A stretch of 64,000 nucleotides of DNA. Source: Artemia franciscana. Its lineage: Eukaryota; Arthropoda; Branchiopoda; Anostraca; Artemiidae. Of this stretch, positions 1 through 9,404 are shown piece after piece. The DNA lies in NCBI RefSeq assembly GCF_032884065.1, contig NW_027062695.1:434001-498000 (forward strand), read 5' to 3'. A model generated the notes under the pieces. It had not been told where the DNA came from, did no database searches, and saw only the letters and a program-made list of their open reading frames with translations. Each line of letters begins with the position of its first letter. Within the stretch, counting starts at the first letter, position 1. The position numbers and the translations under genes were made by a program.

Positions 1-1666
1 AGTATCTCGTCCCAAGATTGATTACATGTAAATGTAATAAATAAATCTGGACGACCATAGAGACGAACATACGCAATAGCATCTTGAGCATATTCATGCA
101 TATGACGGGGACTGCCAACATATGACGAAGGTAAAATTGTTAATCTTCCAACGTTTGTGGTATTACCGTCATTTATAACTGCATCTCGCAAATGAATGTA
201 TTGTTCAGAGCGGAGCTTGGTCTGATTCAGGCGGATATATAGCAAACGTTTTGATTCAATTTTAGCATACATATCAACCATAAATTGGTGAAACAATTCA
301 CGGCATTTTAAAATATAATTTTCTTCATCCTGCCGAATCATTAATCTATAGGAATAATAATGCATTGCACTGCATTTCTTATTCATTTCTTTGTTAGTGG
401 CTGGATTCATCAATTTAATATTAAAGTGATAGCCGTCGGCTCCATCCCAAAAAATGATAGAATATTGTAGGGCATCGTAGCATCGATGAGTTTCAGCAAT
501 TCTTAACAACTGAGCGTTTCGCTTATGTAGAATAATATCTCGAGGTAAAAACTGATCACAGCGGAAATAACAATTTTATGAGTATCAGTAGGCATCAAAT
601 TGATGGCTGTTTTGAACAGACGCACTAACTTATTATTTTCGTGGAAAAGATGTTGCAATTGGGAAACGATTGTCCTTTCAATGTTGGGAGAAATTTCGCA
701 ACGTGCATTCAATTCAGAATTTCTATCACTGATGAAGTACAATTGTAAAAATTTATGATTCTCGCCTGAGAATGGTAGAAGGGACCCTGCTTTATGATAA
801 ATTTGCCCTTTTACTTTGAAAGTAGACATAAATTGATCTGGATTTTCGATTTGGGCTCCAAACGACGTCATTTGGAAACATGAGTTGTATTGTCTGATTT
901 TTGACAAAAAACGCTTAGATTCTGACGTAGTTCCAGTAAGGAAAGTCTTCAATGGCTCTGGTGGTGCAGCCAATAGAGGAAGTTTAACTTTTCCTGAGGC
1001 GCAACACATTCCCATTGTTTCACCATTGAATTTCAAGGCCTTGCAATAGGGACAAATTTTAGACATTGTCCCGATTTGAACACATCTACTCAAGCTATAA
1101 TCATCGACTGGGTTGTACCTGAATGCCAGGCGATAACTTTCAGATTGCTCTGATTCCTCGGCACGCTTTCTTTTCTTACTTTCTCTATCAGCAGCAAGCC
1201 TGTTTCCCTGCTGGTCTTTTGATTCCTCGGCACGCCTTCTTTTTTCACTTTCTCTTTTAGCAGCAAGTCTGCTTCTGCGTTGCTCTAGTAGTTCCTCGGC
1301 ACGCCTTCTTTTTTCACTTTCTCTTTTAACAGCAAGTCTGCTTCTGCGTTGCTCTGGTAGTTCCTCGGCATGCTTTCTGTTCTTTCTTTCTCTATCAGCC
1401 TCAAGCCTGTTTCCCTGCTGGTCTTTTGATTCCTCGTCACGCCTTCTTTTTTCACTTTCTCTTTTAGCAGCAAGTCTGCTTCTGCGTTGCTCTAGTAGTT
1501 CCTCGGCACGCCTTCTTTTTTCACTTTCTCTTTTAGCAGCAAGTCTGCTTTCGCGTTGCTCTGGTAGTTCCTCGGCACGCTTTCTTTTCTGACTTTCTCT
1601 ATCAGCAGCAAGTTTTTTGGCATAGACTCTTTGAGCATCTTCATCAGTCATTATAAACTTAAGCAT
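1..1666 (-). pseudogene. Helitron Rep/helicase N-terminal part, frameshifted, cut by window edge
   Basis: Start of a Helitron rolling-circle transposase, read right to left. ATG is at 1664-1666. The first ~165 residues are seven near-repeats of a 23-residue Lys/Arg/Glu-rich unit (units like RLAAKRESEKRRRAEELLEQ), likely helical. Next comes a Cys cluster (CPYCKALKF, then GMCCASGK) and the Helitron-like N domain (FMSTFKVKGQIYHKAGSLLP; LMPTDTHKIVI). The frame is lost near 550-565, where coding sequence also appears to be missing. It resumes in another frame with FLPRDIILHKRNAQLLRIAE, IIFWDGADGYHFNIKLMNPA, SPRHMHEYAQDAIAYVR and YGRPDLFITFTCNQSWDEI at the edge. The HUH nuclease motif and Pif1 helicase would lie beyond the window. 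Family call is firm from these motifs. The copy is inactive unless the frameshift is an assembly error. Confidence 0.9.
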
Positions 1667-1681
1667 TAATAGAATTCTACG

Positions 1682-1862
1682 CGAACATACGTCTTATATA
1701 ACTTGAATGACGTCACGCCTTCAAAGCAAAAATGATGGCAACTAATTTCATGACGTCAGCCGAAACATGACGGCGAACATATGTCTTATATAACTTGAAT
1801 GACGTCACCTTCAAAGCAAAAATGATGGCAACTAATTTCATGACGTCAGCCGAAACATGACG
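1682..1862 (-). promoter_or_regulatory. Duplicated Helitron promoter with CRE palindromes and TATA box
   Basis: Two tandem copies (about 92 and 88 bp) sit just upstream of the Rep ATG. Each carries a TATATAA box and two TGACGTCA palindromes, the consensus CREB/ATF site. A further GACGTCA lies at the outer edge. The first TATA (near 1694-1700) is about 30 nt from the ATG. The same palindrome occurs near the 5' end of nearly every Helitron copy in this window, so it looks like part of the element's own promoter. Function is inferred from motif identity and position. Confidence 0.6.
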
Positions 1863-2104
1863 TCACCTGATCCATCCACAGATCCACACACAGACAACTT
1901 ATTTTTATATAGATAGATATATATATATACTAGCTGTTGGGGTGGCGCTTCGCGCCACCCCAACACCTAGTTGGTGGGGGCGCTTCGCGCCCCCCCCAAG
2001 CCCCCCCGCGCGCGTAAGTCGTTACGCGCCATAATAGTTACGCGCCATTGTAGTTGTGTCCCTATGTCCCACCTGTGAATATAGATAGATATATATATAT
2101 ATAT

Positions 2105-2300
2105 ATATGGTTTTAACTACGTAAAACTTGCGAATATACAACATTCTTTGCTGTCCCATTGTCTTTGCATATAAATAGATCGTCAGGTTTACCGACTCTT
2201 GAACATGCAACATATAATGGTCCATGGGAAAACAATCTGTATTCAGATCTATACCTCATGATTCTAATGATTGCCCTTGAGCTTTGTTGATGGTGATTGC
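2105..2300 (-). pseudogene. Helitron Pif1 helicase C-terminal remnant (in Helitron B)
   Basis: On the minus strand this reads ...TINKAQGQS-like sequence, then [18 protein letters not shown] after a one-base frame change, then [10 protein letters not shown] and stop. This is the last conserved helicase block (motif VI region, YVACSRV) of the Pif1-type helicase fused to Helitron Rep. Only the C-terminal ~65 residues are left and they are not in one frame, so it is a relic. Confidence 0.75.
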
Positions 2301-2304
2301 TAAT

Positions 2305-2960
2305 CGACCATTCCCTGTCCCGGTGTCCCGGTCGTCATTTACATCCCCCTGTTTCCTCCGGTGTCCCCGTTGTAGTTGTGTCCCTGTGTCCCGGTCGTCA
2401 TTTATATTCCCTGTGTCCCGGTCGTCATTTGTATCCCGGTGTCCCGGTCTGTATATACATTCGTTTTTTAGTTTTGTTTTTCTCCTTTATTTTTTTCCTT
2501 TTTTTTTCTTTTTTAGCTTATTTAGATTTTTAGATTTTATAGTTTTTTTATTAGTTTTTAGTTTTTTTTTCTTTTTAGTTTTTTTGTCCCGGTCGTCATT
2601 TATATCCCCCTGTTTCCCCCGGTGTCCCCGTTGTAGTTGTGTCCCTGTGTCCCGGTCGTCATTTATATTCCCTGTGTCCCGGTCGTCATTTGTATCCCGG
2701 TGTACCGGTCTGTATATACATTCGTTTTTTAGTTTTGTTTTTCTCCTTTATTTTTTTCCTTTTTTTTTCTTTTTTAGTTTATTTAGATTTTTAGATTTTT
2801 TAGTTTTTTTATTAGTTTTTAGTTTTTTTTTCTTTTTAGTTTTTTTGTAGTTTTTACCTTCTTTTTAGTTTTGTTAATTTTTTTTTTACTTATGTCCTGG
2901 TCGTCATTTATACTCCCTATGTCCCGGTGCTTTGTTGATTGCTAATCGAACATTCCTTTT
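2305..2960 (-). repeat. 27-bp-type minisatellite of Helitron B
   Basis: Diverged copies of a unit containing CCGGGACACAGGGAATATAA (minus-strand reading), mixed with a variant GGGGACACCGGGGGAAACAG. A segment of about 255 bp made of minisatellite plus A-rich spacer is itself tandemly duplicated (about 2333-2590 and 2590-2846). Long Ser/Pro/Phe-rich open frames here are by-products of the repeat. Confidence 0.8.
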
Positions 2961-2979
2961 GTCCTGGTCGCTTTCTCTT

Positions 2980-3970
2980 TGAGTGTCGTCATTTATTTTT
3001 TTCTTTTTTAGTTCTTTTAGTTTTTACCTTTTTTAGTTTTTTTTAGTTTTTTAGATGAAAATTTTTTTAGTTTTTTCCTTTTTTTCTTTTTAGTTTTTAT
3101 TGGTTTTTACCTTTATGTTAGCTTATTTTTCAGTTTTTTCCTTTTTTTTTAGTTTTTTTTATTAGTTTTTAGTTTTTTTGTAGTTTTTGCCTTTTTTTAG
3201 TTTTTTCAGTTTTTTTTTAGTTTTTTATTGGTTTTTACCTTTATTTTAGCTTATTTTTCAGTTTTTTCCTTTTTTTTAGTTTTTTTTAGTTTTTAGTTTT
3301 TTTAGTTTTTTACCTTTTTTTAGTTTTTTTAGTTTTTTTAGTTTTTTAGCTTTTTTATTTTTTTTATTAGTTTTTAGTTTTTTTTGTAGTTTTTGCCTTT
3401 TTTTTAGTTTTTTTAGTTTTTTAGCTTTTTTATTAGTTTTTAGTTTTTTTTGTAGTTTTTGCCTTTTTTTAGTTTGACAACTTATTTTTATATATATAGA
3501 TAGTTTTTTTTTTTACTTATGTCCTGGTCGTCATTTATACTCCCTGTGTCCCGGTGCTTTGTTGATTGCTAATCGAACATTCCTTTTGTCCTGGTCGCTT
3601 TCTCTTTGAGTGTCGTCATTTATTAGTTTTTTCCTTTTTTCTTTTGTTTTTTATTGGTTTTTACCTTTATTTTAGCTTATTTTTCAGTTTTTTCCTTTTT
3701 TTTAGTTTTTTTTTATTTTTTATTTTTTTAGTTTTTTACCTTTTTTTAGTTTTTTTAGTTTTTTTAGTTTTTTAGCTTTTTTACTTTTTTTATTAGTTTT
3801 TAGTTTTTTTTGTAGTTTTTGCCTTTTTTTAGTTTTTTCAGTTTTTTTTTTAGTTTTTTATTGGTTTTTACCTTTATAGTTTTTTTAGTTTTTTAGCTTT
3901 TTTATTTTTTTTATTAGTTTTTAGTTTTTTTTTGTAGTTTTTGCCTTTTTTTAGTTTTTTCAGTTTTGAC
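2980..3970. repeat. T-rich (A-rich on minus) low-complexity array
   Basis: About 1 kb of runs of T broken by AG, CC and GC steps, with recurring modules such as TAGTTTTTGCCTTTTTTTAG and TATTGGTTTTTACC. It is the same array seen in the plus-strand Helitrons at 29.6-30.8 and 33.0-34.45 kb. A broken minisatellite piece recurs at 3515-3630. The Phe/Leu-rich frames in it are not genes. Confidence 0.85.
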
Positions 3971-4051
3971 GTCACCTGATCCAGTTTTTTCAGGTGACGT
4001 CACCTGACACATCCATCCACACATCCACAGACAACTTATTTTTATATATAT

Positions 4052-4052
<1 letters not shown>

Positions 4053-4138
<86 letters not shown>

Positions 4139-4150
4139 CATATATATATA
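4053..4150. repeat. (TA)n microsatellite at an inverted Helitron junction
   Basis: Nearly 100 bp of TA dinucleotides. To the left is the 5' end of minus-strand Helitron B. To the right is the 3' tail of a plus-strand Helitron. In intact copies a TA tract lies between the helicase end and the 3' hairpins, so this looks like a recombination joint made through TA tracts. Confidence 0.85.
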
Positions 4151-4295
4151 TTCACAGGTGGGACACAGGGACACAACTACAATAGCGCGTAACTAATATG
4201 GAGCGTAAAGACTTACGCGCGCGGGGGGGCTTGGGGGGTGAAGTGCCCCACCAACTAGGTGTTGGGGTGGCTTGAAGCGCCACCCCAACAGCTAG
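4150..4295 (+). mobile_element. Helitron 3'-end fragment (plus strand)
   Basis: Contains TTCACAGGTGGGACACAGGG, the ACGCGCGCGGGGGGGCTTGG block, a decayed first hairpin, then the subterminal hairpin with a changed loop (cttgaa in place of cgcgaa). It ends in CTAG at 4292-4295, followed by T. No body precedes it, only the TA tract. Confidence 0.8.
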
Positions 4296-4882
4296 TACTA
4301 AATATAACCAACTCATAACACAAATCAAATTCATAAAACCAAATCGGCAAAATACAAACCAAATAATGTAAACCCACTTTAGAATATATTGACTACTAAA
4401 TATCAAACATGTAATGTGGCTTTCCTAAGAATAATACTAATAAAAATAAAGCAGAAAAAACAATAAATAAATATTCTTTTGAAATTTTCCATAAAAAGAG
4501 CTAATTAGCTATGAACAAATTTCTGCCTTATTGTCATAAAATATATCCTTGGTTGTCAGAAAAGATTTCACTAAAGCGTACCTTTTACTTTCAACAATTT
4601 GCATCCTTGGTTCAATAATTTGAATCCCTAGAATTCATGTACTATATAAAAAAATAATCACAAGGCTTAGGAAAAATCACTAGTTTAAGAAATAATAACA
4701 ACTTAAAATTGCTAAGCCGAAAAATCATTAGGTAATAAGAAATTCACTGGAAATGGTGAGAAACCACAAGCGATGGCAACCTTACCCACGAGTAACAGCG
4801 TGGCACTTCTTAATTCGTAAAAACTATGCAAACAAAAAGGCTACTCCTATCAAATTATATCTAAGGGAAATGTTCTCAGTCA
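4296..4882. other. Unassigned AT-rich DNA
   Basis: No gene, RNA or clear repeat seen between the Helitron fragment and the inverted arm of the orphan gene cluster. Confidence 0.5.
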
Positions 4883-5713
4883 AAACAAATTTGTCAACAT
4901 TTATCGATAGTGACTTGTGATAGATTTACGATTGGAATATTATTTGACTTTATTTCGGATCATTCTTGGCTTAAAAAGGCTCTTTACTTTTCTTTGAAAA
5001 ACTTTTCTTGTGAGAAAAGTTTTTAAAATTAATCACTCTAGAGGAGACTTGTGATACTGGTCATATGATTTGATCTTTTGACACTATTTCTTTCCCACCA
5101 GTTGTGAATAATAATACTCAAGACTTCGATCACATTTCATCACTATTTAGACTATTCGCTGATACATCATTTTCCATATCTCAGAGCACATATATTTTGC
5201 AAGAAAGAATTAATCACAAACACCTTTAGGTTAACTTTTTACCTTCTTTAGATAATCTTCAGCTATAGCTCTGCTGGGAAGAAGATTTCTCGATTGACTG
5301 TATGATTTTTCTCGAGTGAGGCACTTGGTGCTTGTTCTTTATTTATTTCTTCTTTTCGATTTAAAGTATAGTATTCTATGGGGTTCAGATCTCCACTTAG
5401 CTATATTTGTCCAAAGTCTCGTTTGGCGTGCATAAGCATCTGGTGAAGGCCTGCTAAAATCAAATGGTTTAATGGGACTCTTTATCTTGTCATAACACTT
5501 TTCTGTCACTTTTTATTAGACAATGTTGGTTTTTATATCATTCGCAATTCAGAACAGTGTTTTAGAAAAAATAGTAGGTTTATGGTATTCTTGATGGTTT
5601 AATGTTTCTCTTATTTCTTCATATATCCTCTCTGTGGTAGATGTCACTGATATAAGCTTAAGACCAGCAAGTTCTAGAGTTCATACAGCTCTAATCCGCT
5701 AGATCAGAATCCG
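4883..5713 (-). pseudogene. Inverted 3' half of the orphan gene family (left arm)
   Basis: Read on the minus strand, this matches 7497-8505 of the plus strand: the C-terminal third of the open orphan gene plus about 480 bp of its 3' flank. Recognisable peptide pieces are PIKPFDFSRPSPDAYARQ and SEFRIANDIK-like remnants with frame breaks. The 5' half of the gene is absent. This arm lacks the SINE found in the right arm and so shows the empty insertion site near 5328-5340. With the right arm it forms a large imperfect inverted repeat. Confidence 0.75.
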
Positions 5714-6190
5714 CAAATAAACGCTATGTTTGTGATTAGGATGAAATTAAAATTCTCAAGATATGAGTATTTACTAGCTATCTTATTAGTGAGTTAATTA
5801 AAAAATTTGCCTTTAATTATACTAATTGGACTTGCATTTAATTTTAGTAAGAATAGACATTATGAATGCAAATCAGGGGTGCGTCACTTTTAGAAATGAC
5901 GTATAGCATAAGTCAGAAGACAAAGGGTGATGGGGAATGGTATCGACTATGGCAGAAACTCTGCCAAACAGGGCAGAAGTTTCTGGGTCAAGCGTAGCGT
6001 AATTCTGCTTTATTACGAGGCGCTCTGAGATGTACACCAGGTATTAGAAAGTGAGTGGCCCCTCTATCTAAATACTACTTCCACCGAATTGGGATGGAGG
6101 GTTCTTAGACGGCTTCAATTGGCTGCAATTGGGGCTGGGGCTCACAGTCTATTTTTTTGTAACACTAGATTTAGAAAAATACGAACAAAT
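5714..6190. other. Spacer inside the inverted repeat
   Basis: About 480 bp with no clear coding content. 6089-6190 is G-rich (GGGCTGGGGCTC). I see no match to the other cluster segments. Confidence 0.4.
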
Positions 6191-6540
6191 TTGCAACGTC
6201 TAGGTATTAAAATACGTTTCACCTCCCCCTTTTTTTCAAGGTTTTCGCAAAATGACACCACAGGCGGCTTTGGGCTGCAGTGAGTTGTTTGTAGCATTAT
6301 TAATAAAATGCCTTTCGTCTTTCTATTAAACAACGTTAACAGTAAAAGATCCATTAGGGACGTCTAACCTCTTTGAAACAGACACTGCTGGTCTTGAATT
6401 TTCAACCTTAAAATCAGACACATTTGTTTTCACTGAGAGTTCTTCTCTTAGACATGATTTGACAGGAGTAGTATCTCTAAGCAGCTTTCGAGTTATGCCC
6501 AGATTTTCAGATACATCTTGGCTGGAGTGGAAATAAACAA
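6191..6540 (+). repeat. Recurring ~210-bp cassette plus inverted gene fragment
   Basis: The stretch from CAACGTCTAGGT through a pyrimidine run, GGGCTGCAGTGAGTTGTTTG and TTAACAACGTTAACAG-like sequence to ACACTGCTGGTCTTGAA recurs, diverged, at about 9405-9620, 9755-9905 and 10695-10920. Here it is followed (6385-6520) by a piece that, on the minus strand, codes a match to residues ~74-115 of the open orphan gene. The cassette looks like a mobile or copied non-coding module of the cluster. Confidence 0.65.
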
Positions 6541-6784
6541 TGATTTGATAAAGACATTCGCTTTTGATAAAAACATAAATGTACTAATCCATTACGGTAC
6601 CATTAAATCCTCATGAATTACACTCATCTTTCATTCTAACCGAAAATTGTAATATTTACAGCATTGATTGTGCAGCATCAATATTGATAGTTTCTTTTAA
6701 AACATTTCATTGGAGAACCGTTAATATAGCTCTTAGCTATATTTTGACATTGATTATCTATATTTCTATTTTGCATACATCATA

Positions 6785-6960
6785 GCAGTACCGTCACTAT
6801 GACGTCATTTTACTTTTGAAGCCAATTTAAATTGTATAGACATCATAGCAGCAAACAAAAGTGACGTCATTCCTTATATAAACGTCATAGCTGATCAACA
6901 GTAATGATATCATTTTAGATATATAAGTTGCGATTACCCATGCTACATCCATTATTTAGA
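6785..6960 (+). promoter_or_regulatory. Promoter of the orphan gene: two CREs and TATA
   Basis: TGACGTCA occurs at 6800-6807 and 6862-6869, followed by TATATAA at 6875-6881 and a second AT-rich block (ATATATAAG) about 45 nt later, ~60 nt before the ATG. Two broken copies of the cluster carry the same region (8880-9080 and 10250-10440) with the palindromes mutated (for example TGATGTCA), while the open copy keeps them perfect. Promoter role is inferred from motif order and position. Confidence 0.55.
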
Positions 6961-6974
6961 AAAAAACACCCAAA

Positions 6975-7868
6975 ATGATTGTTAAAAGTTTCACATCGTC
7001 TGTAGCAGAGAATGAAAAAAATGAAGAAACAATTTTTCACCATAGAGTGGTGGAGTTTGACTTGGACGTTCTTTTAAGCGATCTCGATTCAATGACAATT
7101 AATCCTCATTATCCCTTTAATGAAGTGGTTGAGATGGACATTGATAGTTTAATAAGTGGTGCATTCACGAAGCATTCTGGTGTAGTACACCAGAAATCTA
7201 AAAATCCGAGAATAACTTCAGAGCTGCTTGGAGATGCTATTCCTATCAATTTATATCTAAAAGAAGAAACCTCAGTAGAATCAAGTGTGACTGATTTTAA
7301 GAGCCGAAATTCACCACCGGCAGTGCATGTTTCAGAGAGGCTAGACGACAGTAATGGATCTTCTACTCTCACCTTAGTGCATCAAAAAGACAAAAACAGT
7401 CATGAAAACAAAATGTTTCTTAGTCCTCAAATTAGTTTGAAAACCGAAAATAGTCAGGCTACGAAAACATTGTCAAGTGATCGTGAGGAGTCTGATTCTG
7501 ATCTAGCGAATTATAGCTGTTTGAACTCTGTAGAACTTGCTGGTCAAAAGCTTATATCAGTGACATCTACCACAGAGAGAATATATGAAGAAATAAGAGA
7601 AACATTAAACCATCAAGAATACCACAAACCTACTATTTTTCTAAAAGACTGTTCTGAATTGGGAATGATATTGAAACCAACGTTGTCTGATAAAAAAGTA
7701 ACAGAAAAGTGTTATGAAAAGATAAAGAGTCCCATTAGACCATTTGATTTTAGCAGGCCTTCACCAGATGCTTATGCATGCCAAAGAAGACTTGGGACAA
7801 ATATACCTATGGGGAGATCTGAACCCCATAGAATACTATATCTTAAATCGAAAAGAAGAAATAAGTAA
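6975..7868 (+). CDS. Unrecognised intronless protein, 297 aa; only open copy of a local family
   Basis: A single open frame from ATG to TAA, 297 aa, with no predicted membrane segment or signal peptide. It is acidic and Ser/Thr-rich: the N-terminal ~60 residues carry repeated acidic blocks (VEFDLDVLLSDLDSMTIN; VVEMDIDSLISG), the middle is Ser/Asp/Glu-rich (SSDREESDSDLANYS), and the C-terminus is basic (LYLKSKRRNK). Near residues 255-262 is RPFDFSRPSPDAY, which loosely recalls FDFxxxSPDD linear motifs; I give that little weight. Three or more broken relatives lie within 7 kb. The conserved reading frame against decayed copies, plus a CRE/TATA promoter, argues that it is, or recently was, a real gene. 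No function can be assigned. It could be the accessory ORF of an unknown mobile element. Confidence 0.6.
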   Translation: MIVKSFTSSVAENEKNEETIFHHRVVEFDLDVLLSDLDSMTINPHYPFNEVVEMDIDSLISGAFTKHSGVVHQKSKNPRITSELLGDAIPINLYLKEETSVESSVTDFKSRNSPPAVHVSERLDDSNGSSTLTLVHQKDKNSHENKMFLSPQISLKTENSQATKTLSSDREESDSDLANYSCLNSVELAGQKLISVTSTTERIYEEIRETLNHQEYHKPTIFLKDCSELGMILKPTLSDKKVTEKCYEKIKSPIRPFDFSRPSPDAYACQRRLGTNIPMGRSEPHRILYLKSKRRNK

Positions 7869-8505
7869 AGAACAAGCAGTCCTATGTGGCGCAGTGGGTT
7901 TGATCTTAGCTTGGTAATACGGGACCCAGAGATCGGATCCTACTGCAGGAATGCACTGCAGGAATGCACTGCAGGGCCGAGGCAGGGACCTAAGTAGTCA
8001 AGAAGCGTCGTTAATCCGATACAATACAAAAAGAACAAGCATCAAGTGCCTCATGTGCCTCACTCGAGAGAAATCATACAGTCAATCGAGATATCTTCCC
8101 AGCAGAGCTATAGCTGAAGATTAGCTAAAGAAGATAAAAAGTTAACCTAAAGGTGTTTGTGATTAATTCTCTTCTGGCAAAATATATATGTGCTCTGAGA
8201 TATGGAAAATGATGTATCAGCGATCAGTCTAAATAGTGACGATATGTGATCGAAGTCTTGCGTATTATCATTCACAGCTGGTGGGAAAGAAATAGTGTCA
8301 AAAGATCAAATCATATGACTAGTATCACAAGTCTATTCTAGAGTGATTAATTTTAAAAACTTTTCCCACAAGAAAAGTTTTTCAAAGAAAAGTGAAGAGC
8401 CTTTTTAAGCCAAGAATGATCTGAAATAAAGTCAAATAATATTCCAAGCGTAAATCTACCACAAGTCACTATCGATAAATGTTGATAAATTTGTCTTGAC
8501 TGAGA
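7497..8505. repeat. Right arm of large inverted repeat
   Basis: Matches the reverse complement of 4883-5713 over ~830 bp, not counting the SINE inserted at 7879-8029. It covers the C-terminal part of the open gene and its 3' flank (for example CAAAGAAAAGTGAAGAGCC and its mirror near 4985). Arms are separated by ~1.8 kb holding the gene's 5' half and promoter. Confidence 0.75.
7879..8029 (+). mobile_element. tRNA-derived SINE with 12-bp target-site duplication
   Basis: Starts GTCCTATGTGGCGCAGTGGG, with a pol III A box (TGGCGCAGTGG) and B-box-like GAGATCGGATCC about 45 nt later. The unit GCAGGAATGCACT is repeated. It ends CGTCGTTAATCCGATACAAT. AAAGAACAAGCA flanks it on both sides (7867-7878 and 8030-8041). 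The inverted arm near 5328-5340 and the broken copy near 11670 show the uninterrupted site. A second copy lies at 53321-53460. Confidence 0.9.
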
Positions 8506-8640
8506 ACACTTCTCTTAGATATAATTTGATAGGAATAGTATCTCTAAGCAGCTCTGAAGTTATGCCTAGATTTTCAAAGGAATCTTGGCTAGAGTGGAAA
8601 TAAACAGTGATTTGATAAAAGCCTCGCTTTTGATAAAGAG
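8506..8640 (-). pseudogene. Orphan-family fragment, inverted
   Basis: Minus-strand coding remnant matching residues ~74-105 of the open gene (contains AAATCTAGGCATAACTTCAG and CTGCTTAGAGATACTATTCC on the minus strand). It immediately precedes the promoter of broken copy 2, the same order seen before the open copy. Confidence 0.6.
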
Positions 8641-9080
8641 CATAAATGTACTAATTTGTTACAGAACCATTGATTTTTTTTAGAGAGAAAGATGGGTTTA
8701 TTAATATAAATAACCTAAACAAAACAAGCAAACGACCTGAAGCAAAGCTTATTCGGGCTTTCCCCATTAAATTGATGGCGTGGGATAAATATTGATAAAT
8801 TCTTTGAAAAAATATCATTACAGAACCATTACATAGCTTTCAGGTTTATTTTGGCTTTTTTTTTATCTATATTCCTCTTTTGCACCCATCATAGCAGTAC
8901 CGTCAGTGTGATGTCATTTTACTTTCAAAGTCATTCAAATTGTATAAACCTTATAGCGGCGAATAAAAGTAACATCATTTCTTATATAAACGTCATAGCC
9001 GGTCAACAGTAATGACATGATCGATATATAAGTTGCAATTCTCCATGCTACATACAATATTTAGAAAAAAAGCACCAAAA
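8641..9080 (+). promoter_or_regulatory. Decayed promoter copy of orphan family (copy 2)
   Basis: Aligns with 6560-6974. The CREs are changed to TGATGTCA and TAACATCA, while the TATATAA block survives near 8981. The A-rich leader (TTAGAAAAAAAGCACCAAAA) precedes an ATG at 9081. About 8680-8780 holds an insertion not present in the open copy. Confidence 0.5.
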
Positions 9081-9400
9081 ATGATAGATAAAAGTTTCAA
9101 TTTGCCTGTAGCAGAAAGTGAAGAAAAAGAATAAACAATTTTTCACCAAATAGCAATGGAAGTTGACCTGGATGATATTTTATACAATCTTGATTAAATG
9201 ACAGTAAATACACATTATCTGTTTAATGAAGTGGTCGAGATCGACACTGACGATTTAATTATTGGTGCATGCATAGAACTTCCTGATGCAGTACACTCTA
9301 GTCCAGAGAGATCTGAAAATCGGGACATAATTTTAGAGCTGCTAAGAGATACTATTCCTAAAAATTTACCTCTAGAAAAAAGAAATCTCACTAAAGACAA
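9081..9400 (+). pseudogene. Orphan-family copy 2, broken N-terminal half
   Basis: ATG then IDKSFNLPVAESEEKE with a stop, IFHQIAMEVDLDDILYNLD with a stop, then MTVNTHYLFNEVVEIDTDDL. These align with the open gene's first ~105 residues. It ends in the recurring cassette, so the C-terminal two thirds are missing. Confidence 0.75.
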
Positions 9401-9404
9401 ATTT

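Larger units (their letters stand above)
1..1917 (-). mobile_element. Helitron A, 5' part (autonomous type)
   Basis: The 5' terminus on the minus strand starts TCTATCTATATAAAAATAAG followed by TTGTCTG, near 1913-1917. That is the same terminus as the plus-strand copies at 25.3-33.7 kb. Behind it lie the CRE promoter and Rep N-terminal ORF. The element continues past base 1. It is joined almost directly, through a short TA tract, to the CTAG 3' end of Helitron B (1930), in head-to-tail order. Confidence 0.85.
1930..4054 (-). mobile_element. Helitron B, non-autonomous, complete ends
   Basis: A ~2.1-kb minus-strand Helitron. Its 3' end is CTAG (1930-1933), preceded by the typical subterminal hairpin (stem GTTGGGGTGGCGC, 3-nt loop) and a second GC-rich hairpin. 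Its 5' end TCTATATATATAAAAATAAG is near 4054. Inside, in element order, are CRE-containing leader, a long A-rich array (T-rich as shown), a minisatellite, the last part of the Pif1 helicase and a short TA tract. No Rep gene remains. Content and order match the plus-strand copy at 33.7-35.6 kb, including a shared internal duplication of about 255 bp. Confidence 0.85.

Noticed and set aside
2284..2850. Long Ser/Arg/Phe-rich frames (also 26523-27132, 31824-32430 and 34645-35148)
   Set aside because: Reverse reading of the minisatellite and A-rich array; composition is explained by the repeat.
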